A DNA stretch of 33,709 bases from a virus: IMG/VR virus record IMGVR_UViG_3300001371_000004, positions 1-33,709 of that record; one strand, given 5' to 3'. Positions 28,830 to 33,709 of this stretch are shown one piece after another (position 1 is the stretch's first letter; every line of letters begins with the position of its first letter). The translations under genes and the position numbers were made by a program. The notes below the pieces were generated by a model, which was not told where the DNA came from, did no database searches, and saw nothing but the letters and a program-made list of their open reading frames with translations.

Positions 28830-30799
28830 TAGAACCTCCAGCTATTAACATAATTTCTTTTTCGCATTTTAATTTTTTGTTTCGATTTCTTTTCTTCTTC
28901 CATTTCCTCGGTATCGGCTTTTCTCTTCACCGCTTCTCGGAGTCCCGTCCAGCTTCTCACACCGAGCCGTTCGAGTGCAGCCAAAGCATAAACTTCGCAA
29001 TCTAACCCCTCGTTGCGTGGACGAATCTTTACCCATTCATCTTTAACAGCCACACCTTTATTGAAGCGTGTAACTTTTTTTTCAGCGGTTAATTGTTTGA
29101 AATATTCCTCATCGCAATCTTCCCGACCTTTCGGGAAGTGCATATAACCTGGACCGTAGCTATCGATTGTAAGTCGTCCATAGATTGTATCCTTCGCCGT
29201 ATCCACACCGATAATAAATTGTGTGGCTTTATATTTATTCGCCTGTGAGGGGCGTCCGAGAATGGGACGTCCAGCTCCTGCATGTCCCTGCCCACAGAAC
29301 AAACCTCGTCTCTCTCGTTGCTTTACGAAGCGTTGGACTTGCGATGTCTTATATCTTGAATCTATAATAGCCGATGCAATTCTCATATTGAAACCGAGCT
29401 CATGCCGGAAAGTCGAGAATAAAAATGTCTCGAAATCGAACCATATATTCCCAGCCTCGGGAATATATGGAACATCGAGGTCGCCGTGAAAAATCTTATA
29501 CATAATAAACCACGACTCCTCGTACATTCCCCAGCCCTTAACCGCAACTTCAATTCTGTTCGGGGCTTCCTGAACATCGGCTCCAGCGGTTAATAATAGA
29601 ACACCTTCGGGAAGAAGGGTTGTAACTTCGCCAGTCTCCGCATCGGTAACTTTCGGATATGGTTCGCAACGCTTGAGCAATTCTTCACCCTCGACTTGTT
29701 TGCCTCTATCTTCCCATGTCTCACCAAGCACGGTATTGACAAACACCTGTAATTTATGAGGATTGCCCTTCGCAAGAATGAACTCGCGAGCGATATTATC
29801 CCACGATGCCTTCGGTAATGTCGAATAGAGTTCGTTGATAAAGAAGCCAGCGTGGTCTATTACTTCGGGATTTCCTTTTCGCCACTCTCCCTTTTCCAGC
29901 ATCAGATATTTATCGCGGTCATAGATATGAGCCCTACAATTCTTTCTGCTACATTCGTAATAAGTTTTAGCGAAATCGTAATTACCCTCGGCGATATGCC
30001 ATCCTTTTAAGTTCGCGAATACAAGTACTTGATACGTTCCGCACTCCGGACATGGTACAAAAAATTTCCGTTGGTCGGAAACTAAATATTCAAATTCAAT
30101 TCTCGAAAGGTCTTTGACCGTCGGAGTTGAAACTTGAATTAGCTTCGTCTCCATCCTGCCTTGCAAACGTTTGGCGATTAAACTTACTGTATCGCCTTCA
30201 TCTCCAGCGGTGAAAGGAATTCTATCGGCATCATCTACCATAACAACACCAGCGCTTTGGCTCGCTAAATTCGATACGGAATTCGAACCGAACATACTTA
30301 TAAATCCTCCAGGGAATGCTTTTTCCAGAACAGAATTATCAGCATCTTTTGTCTTCGCTTCCTTAACTCTGCCTTGAAGACGCTCGCTATCATCGAGCAT
30401 TTGTTTCAACTTCCTTTTGGAAAATTTCCGTGCGGCGTTATCGTTGGGGTATAAGACTAATATCGGGACTGGTTGCATATCGATTATGTAACCGATTATA
30501 TTAATCATCGCTTGTGTGAAGCCGGTCTGTGCGGATTTCCGAACCGTGATTTTCCGAATCAGCGGGTCGGTATAGACGTCCATGAATTCGTTGAGGTATT
30601 CAAACCCGGCATCGCTCCAAGGTCCATAGAACTCAGCGTCGGGTGGTCCTATTACTCGATTTCTTTTTGCCCACTCGCTTACGCTTAGCCGTTCCTTTGG
30701 CTTTACTACTCTTCGCAGATTGCTTTCGAGTAACTTCAGGTTCTTTAATATTATTCTCTCCGGTATCGGACTGCGATATATCTGTCGTTGCGAATTCAT
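28829..30799 (-). CDS. terL: terminase large subunit, lambda gpA type
   Basis: A 656-residue packaging motor. The ATPase has the deviant Walker A of the gpA family, RKSAQTGFTQ (87-96), and Walker B VVMVDDAD (185-192). A CPEC plus YECSRKNC zinc-like pair follows at about 242 and 275. The C-terminal nuclease contains AIIDSRY (about 480) with a catalytic Asp. It ends with a basic tail (KKSKQKIKMRKRNY). The gpA family cuts at cos sites with staggered ends. ATG 30799 overlaps TerS by 167 bases and has a poorly spaced ribosome binding site; a slightly later start cannot be excluded. Confidence 0.95.
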   Translation of the reverse strand: MNSQRQIYRSPIPERIILKNLKLLESNLRRVVKPKERLSVSEWAKRNRVIGPPDAEFYGPWSDAGFEYLNEFMDVYTDPLIRKITVRKSAQTGFTQAMINIIGYIIDMQPVPILVLYPNDNAARKFSKRKLKQMLDDSERLQGRVKEAKTKDADNSVLEKAFPGGFISMFGSNSVSNLASQSAGVVMVDDADRIPFTAGDEGDTVSLIAKRLQGRMETKLIQVSTPTVKDLSRIEFEYLVSDQRKFFVPCPECGTYQVLVFANLKGWHIAEGNYDFAKTYYECSRKNCRAHIYDRDKYLMLEKGEWRKGNPEVIDHAGFFINELYSTLPKASWDNIAREFILAKGNPHKLQVFVNTVLGETWEDRGKQVEGEELLKRCEPYPKVTDAETGEVTTLLPEGVLLLTAGADVQEAPNRIEVAVKGWGMYEESWFIMYKIFHGDLDVPYIPEAGNIWFDFETFLFSTFRHELGFNMRIASAIIDSRYKTSQVQRFVKQRERRGLFCGQGHAGAGRPILGRPSQANKYKATQFIIGVDTAKDTIYGRLTIDSYGPGYMHFPKGREDCDEEYFKQLTAEKKVTRFNKGVAVKDEWVKIRPRNEGLDCEVYALAALERLGVRSWTGLREAVKRKADTEEMEEEKKSKQKIKMRKRNYVNSWRF

Positions 30800-31226
30800 C
30801 CCTTATTTTATACAGTGCCTCTTTTATGATTGTTGCAATTTCACTTTTAGTTTTAGCCCTCAATAATTTATTCGCTTCTTTAATCAAAATAGCATCCAGC
30901 AATTTATTGTATGTACTGAATTGCTTAAACCACGAATCTTCTATCAAATCAACCGGAAGATATTTCCCAGCATTGACGAGAAATTCAAGTTCTTGTTTGT
31001 TCGCGAGTGCGATTTCTTTTCGTGCCTTCGCTTCACTATATCCTTCAGTATTGTTTTTATTTTTATTCTCTTCTTTGAGAAAACGAACGTACCAATTAAC
31101 ACATTCCTTAAGGTCATACTGCCCGTGCCCCTCCTTCGGAAAGCCACGTTCCTTCACCAGTCGATTTATCCATCGCGGTTCTACCAACAGCAAGTCTGCG
31201 ATTTGATTTAATGTTATTAATGGCAT
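30633..31226 (-). CDS. terS: terminase small subunit, lambda Nu1-like
   Basis: A 197-residue protein. Residues 4-32 (ITLNQIADLLLVEPRWINRL, then VKERGFPKEG) form the winged helix-turn-helix that binds cos in Nu1; the middle (65-135) is helical and includes the EARKEIALANKQELEFLVNAGKYLP segment typical of this family, and the C-terminus is extremely basic (about 165-197). It recognises packaging sites and hands DNA to TerL. The C-terminal 55 codons overlap TerL in another frame, so the basic tail may be only partly constrained. ATG overlaps the upstream radical SAM stop. Confidence 0.85.
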   Translation of the reverse strand: MPLITLNQIADLLLVEPRWINRLVKERGFPKEGHGQYDLKECVNWYVRFLKEENKNKNNTEGYSEAKARKEIALANKQELEFLVNAGKYLPVDLIEDSWFKQFSTYNKLLDAILIKEANKLLRAKTKSEIATIIKEALYKIRDEFATTDISQSDTGENNIKEPEVTRKQSAKSSKAKGTAKRKRVGKKKSSNRTTRR

Positions 31227-31966
31227 TTGTCATTTAAATTCTTATCAAGATAAATCATTAAATCTTTTTTGATATAAAAATTTTTGTTAGTAGCCCTCAG
31301 TAATTTTATTACTCTAAAAGCAAAATCTTTCCAATCGATATTCGATTTAATATGATTTAATTTGCCGACTTTATATTCATCTACACAGTGCAAGGTGCGA
31401 TATATCATTCTCAATGAAGCCTCGGGATAAATCACCGGCTCGATGGATGCCCACGTCTTTATGTCATTGTCTTTTAATATTTCGAGAGCCTCAACTCTTT
31501 CCAATGGCAACGCAGCACCCGGTTCATTTTCTAAACTCGAAGCGTTATCGTTAAACGTTAGCGATGCACCGACTTTAATTCGGTCACCAAATTGTTTGAA
31601 CAAATCTAAATCTTGTAAAATACGCTTACCCCCCTTCGATAGAATTGTTACTCGGATATTATTCGCCAGTAACAGTTTAAGAACTTTCCGTGTTAATTTT
31701 TTTTTATCGTTGTATTTACAATACGGGTCGCCAGTGAACATCATCAGCACTGGCTCATCGCAATTTTTATATTTGGTTACTTCTTTTTTTAATGTTGCGA
31801 TAACATCCTTCCTTTCGGTTACAACGTTATGATTATACTTGCGGTCTCTTGCAAATATTTTTGGCACATAACAATAGGAACATCCATGGTCACATCCACG
31901 GTAATGGTTAAGAGCCAGCGGTGAATATTCCATTGCTCTGCCTTTGGGCTTATAAATAATGCTCAT
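31217..31966 (-). CDS. radical SAM protein, SPL-like
   Basis: A 249-residue radical SAM enzyme. C24, C28 and C31 in CDHGCSYCYVP form the CxxxCxxC [4Fe-4S] cluster motif. Further motifs include MFTGDPYC, TILSKGG (SAM binding) and WASIEPV. The family includes spore photoproduct lyase and many phage members of unknown substrate, possibly DNA base modification or repair. GAGG precedes ATG. It lies between two terminase-like genes, in a module of DNA-active proteins along with the methyltransferase. Substrate unknown. Confidence 0.85.
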   Translation of the reverse strand: MSIIYKPKGRAMEYSPLALNHYRGCDHGCSYCYVPKIFARDRKYNHNVVTERKDVIATLKKEVTKYKNCDEPVLMMFTGDPYCKYNDKKKLTRKVLKLLLANNIRVTILSKGGKRILQDLDLFKQFGDRIKVGASLTFNDNASSLENEPGAALPLERVEALEILKDNDIKTWASIEPVIYPEASLRMIYRTLHCVDEYKVGKLNHIKSNIDWKDFAFRVIKLLRATNKNFYIKKDLMIYLDKNLNDKCH

Positions 31967-31973
31967 CTATACC

Positions 31974-32318
31974 TCATTCATTATATTCGTAGTCACTGTT
32001 GTTGGGCTTAGTATCTTCCGGTGGTTTTAACTTTAGCAAATTGTTTATTTCTTTTTGAATCCTTAAGCAGGCAGTATAGTCGTGGTCAGTAAGAGCATTT
32101 GCGAAAAGCCGATGCAATCGTGTGATAGATTTTCCAAACTCGACTCTCTTATCGAGTTGAGCTATTTTATTGTAGTAATACAGATTTGCTTCGTGAACAT
32201 ATTTATCGATTTCCTCTACTGATAAATCATGAGTTTCACTTAATGCCTTGCCAATTTCTTTAAGTGTATAACCTCGATAAATATATTCAATTGTTTTTTT
32301 TACAATTTGTTCATCCAT
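31974..32318 (-). CDS. second TerS-like helical protein
   Basis: A 114-residue helical protein. The N-terminus (VKKTIEYIYRGYTLKEIGKA) looks like a helix-turn-helix, while RLHRLFANALTDHDYTACLR then IQKEINNLLKL (about 67-97) matches the helical oligomerisation segment in small terminases of other phages. A separate Nu1-like TerS is present at 30633-31226, so this could be a duplicate packaging regulator or an unrelated DNA-binding protein. Start overlaps the methyltransferase end. The assignment is by pattern only. Confidence 0.5.
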   Translation of the reverse strand: MDEQIVKKTIEYIYRGYTLKEIGKALSETHDLSVEEIDKYVHEANLYYYNKIAQLDKRVEFGKSITRLHRLFANALTDHDYTACLRIQKEINNLLKLKPPEDTKPNNSDYEYNE

Positions 32319-33622
32319 ATTTTCTCGATATTAAATTTTCGATTAAGACATTTAATTTTAGCATTTGGAAAAAATTCTTTGTAGCGGCGAATTATAACGT
32401 CAATGTAAAATGGATCGTACTCCATCATATAACATCTGCGGTCGACATTATTCGCAGCGAGCAATGTACTACCACTGCCTCCGAATACATCGAGAATAAT
32501 ATCACCGACTTTCGAAGTATTTCTGATTGCACGGAGTGCAAGATTAATTGGCTTCTGCGTGGGATGAACATATTTACTCGTGTTATCTCTCATTTCGTAC
32601 CACACGTTTAAGTAGTCAACGAATGTCATTTTGTCCATATTCAGCCAAACGTTACGTTCTTTTGCAGTTAGTTTCCTATTATAATATGGTCGTTTGCCTT
32701 CCTTCCAAAAGAAACCAGCACGTTCATAACAATTATGATAAGTTCCATGCCCAAAAACGATACCATTCTTCAGCCAAACAATATCGGGTTGGATGCTATA
32801 ATTATTTATCCTAAAAACTGACTTGACGATATCTTCAAAACTTCCCCCCATCCAAAAATAAATTGGTGTTTTTGAAGCGGTGAATTTATATAAATTCTCA
32901 ACTACTGCCGCTATGAAATAATGATAACCGGTTAATGTCTTATCGTCTTCGAATGATTTGAGGTGTCCGTACTTGCCTTCGTCATAAGAATTGGCAGCGC
33001 TTGATTTATAATTAATATTGTATGGCGGATCCGTAAATACCAAATGTGCTCTGTTCTTCCCCAGCAATGTTTCATAACTCTTGCTCTGAGTTGCGTCCGC
33101 ACATAATAAAATATGCCTGCCGTCGATATCAAAGCAATCGCCAATTTTGCAATGCACTATTGCTTCTTTATTTTTAAGAATAGGTTCTTCGCTATTACCT
33201 TCCTTTCCGAAATCAACTTCGGGTTCTAAGGCACCATAATCATCAGCAATCTCATCTTCTTTAAAACCCCAGTCCAACAGGTCGTGCATTCCGAAATTGT
33301 GTACAAGTATATCCTTATCCATTTCCCCATGGTTTTTATTCAGACGAATATTTAATTCTTTTACTTCCTCATCGGTGAGCATTCGATTTGGAACCCAGCA
33401 AGCGATAATCTTCTTCCCGAGTTCCATTTCAATACTTCGGCGACTATGACCGCCGATGATTGTGTCGTCAAGATTAATTATAGGTTTTTCAATCAAAGTA
33501 AATTTTTTAATTGATTTTCGAATCTCTGAACGTTGCTCCTGGTTTGCCGTTTGCGGATTTTTAGAATAATCTTTCAAATCCTTTAAGTTTCTTTTTTCAA
33601 GATGCCAATCAAGTTGTTTCAT
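32300..33622 (-). CDS. ParB-like domain fused to beta-class DNA methyltransferase
   Basis: A 440-residue protein. Residues about 10-110 are a ParB/Spo0J N-terminal-like domain (SKNPQTANQEQRSEIRKSIK, then IIGGHSRRSIE). The catalytic part has motif IV DPPYNINY (about 196) before motif I FGGSGST (about 403), the order of beta-class adenine-N6 or cytosine-N4 methyltransferases. GGAGG is 5 bases before ATG. Such fusions are common near phage terminase genes and may protect phage DNA from host restriction or mark packaging sites. No restriction partner is present. Confidence 0.9.
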   Translation of the reverse strand: MKQLDWHLEKRNLKDLKDYSKNPQTANQEQRSEIRKSIKKFTLIEKPIINLDDTIIGGHSRRSIEMELGKKIIACWVPNRMLTDEEVKELNIRLNKNHGEMDKDILVHNFGMHDLLDWGFKEDEIADDYGALEPEVDFGKEGNSEEPILKNKEAIVHCKIGDCFDIDGRHILLCADATQSKSYETLLGKNRAHLVFTDPPYNINYKSSAANSYDEGKYGHLKSFEDDKTLTGYHYFIAAVVENLYKFTASKTPIYFWMGGSFEDIVKSVFRINNYSIQPDIVWLKNGIVFGHGTYHNCYERAGFFWKEGKRPYYNRKLTAKERNVWLNMDKMTFVDYLNVWYEMRDNTSKYVHPTQKPINLALRAIRNTSKVGDIILDVFGGSGSTLLAANNVDRRCYMMEYDPFYIDVIIRRYKEFFPNAKIKCLNRKFNIEKIWMNKL

Positions 33623-33696
33623 TTGAACCTCCTTTAATTTTTTTTAAAAAGAATAGAACTGCTATTTTCGGTTTCATAAAGTGAGCAATTTCCGAA

Positions 33697-33709
33697 CTTC
33701 CCGCTTACC
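33697..33709. repeat. 13-bp terminal direct repeat, right copy (candidate cos end)
   Basis: The last 13 bases equal bases 1-13. The 87 bases from the methyltransferase start to this end, and the 56 bases at the left end, hold no gene. Together they form the gap where a cos site would be expected upstream of the packaging genes. See the entry at 1-13. Confidence 0.8.

Noticed and set aside
30643-31206. 187-codon rightward frame opposite TerS
   Set aside because: It mirrors a well-supported TerS gene, lacks a start signal in context and gives a low-complexity Leu/Ser-rich protein.
32300-33622. Restriction-modification system
   Set aside because: Only the methyltransferase is present; the neighbouring genes are packaging and radical SAM genes, and the HNH protein is far away with homing-type modules.
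1-33709. Integrated prophage with host flanks
   Set aside because: No host genes are seen, attP is intact with both arms, and the ends lie between early and packaging genes, not at att.

Overview
The window looks like the complete genome of a temperate, long-tailed phage (siphovirus-type; no tail sheath gene is seen) of a Gram-negative host, in its free (virion or circular) form. The first and last 13 bases are identical. The attachment region is intact and not split to the two ends. The leftward early operon runs off the left end at position 57 and resumes at 33622 with the packaging genes, which makes sense only if the ends join. A candidate single-protein spanin (lipobox plus C-terminal membrane helix) points to a host with two membranes. 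Strong GGAGG ribosome binding sites argue against typical Bacteroidia. Three Sec signal peptides ending in A/G followed by Gln, and fiber domains of the GIGxNTP kind, fit the wider Bacteroidota/Chlorobiota/Ignavibacteriota assemblage. The host assignment is weak inference.

Layout. (1) 57-6482, minus strand: early region of small genes, with a replication initiator carrying a lambda-O-like origin inside its gene, an HNH endonuclease, a PP-loop ATPase of the PAPS reductase type, a Cro-like protein and many unknowns, driven by a clear promoter/operator at 6540-6576. (2) 6627-8665, plus strand: repressor, PH-like membrane protein and tyrosine integrase. (3) 8671-8899: attP, with a tRNA-Pro 3' half as core and repeated arm sites. 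(4) 33622 down to 28829, minus strand: ParB-methyltransferase, a TerS-like protein, a radical SAM protein, lambda-Nu1-type TerS and gpA-type TerL. (5) 28829-15496: head and tail genes, including a protease-capsid fusion with an internal start and a tail chaperone pair with a -1 frameshift signal. (6) 15429-12690: fiber-like genes with signal peptides. (7) 12674-10196: lysis and membrane cassette plus an initiator-like tRNA. (8) 9726-8973: three small genes and a strong terminator facing attP.

How it works together. In a lysogen the plus-strand repressor should silence the leftward early promoter. On induction, transcription goes left through replication genes, across the joined ends (where a cos site is likely), then through packaging, head, tail and lysis genes, and stops at the terminator beside attP. 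Most of this is conventional. The points most worth a second look are the initiator-like tRNA, the origin iterons, the HIV-type slippery heptamer with its upstream Shine-Dalgarno, the internal capsid start, the secreted fiber-like proteins, the 7-base repeat arrays between genes, and the repeat-bounded PP-loop cassette. I found no CRISPR array, insertion sequence or obvious new defence system.
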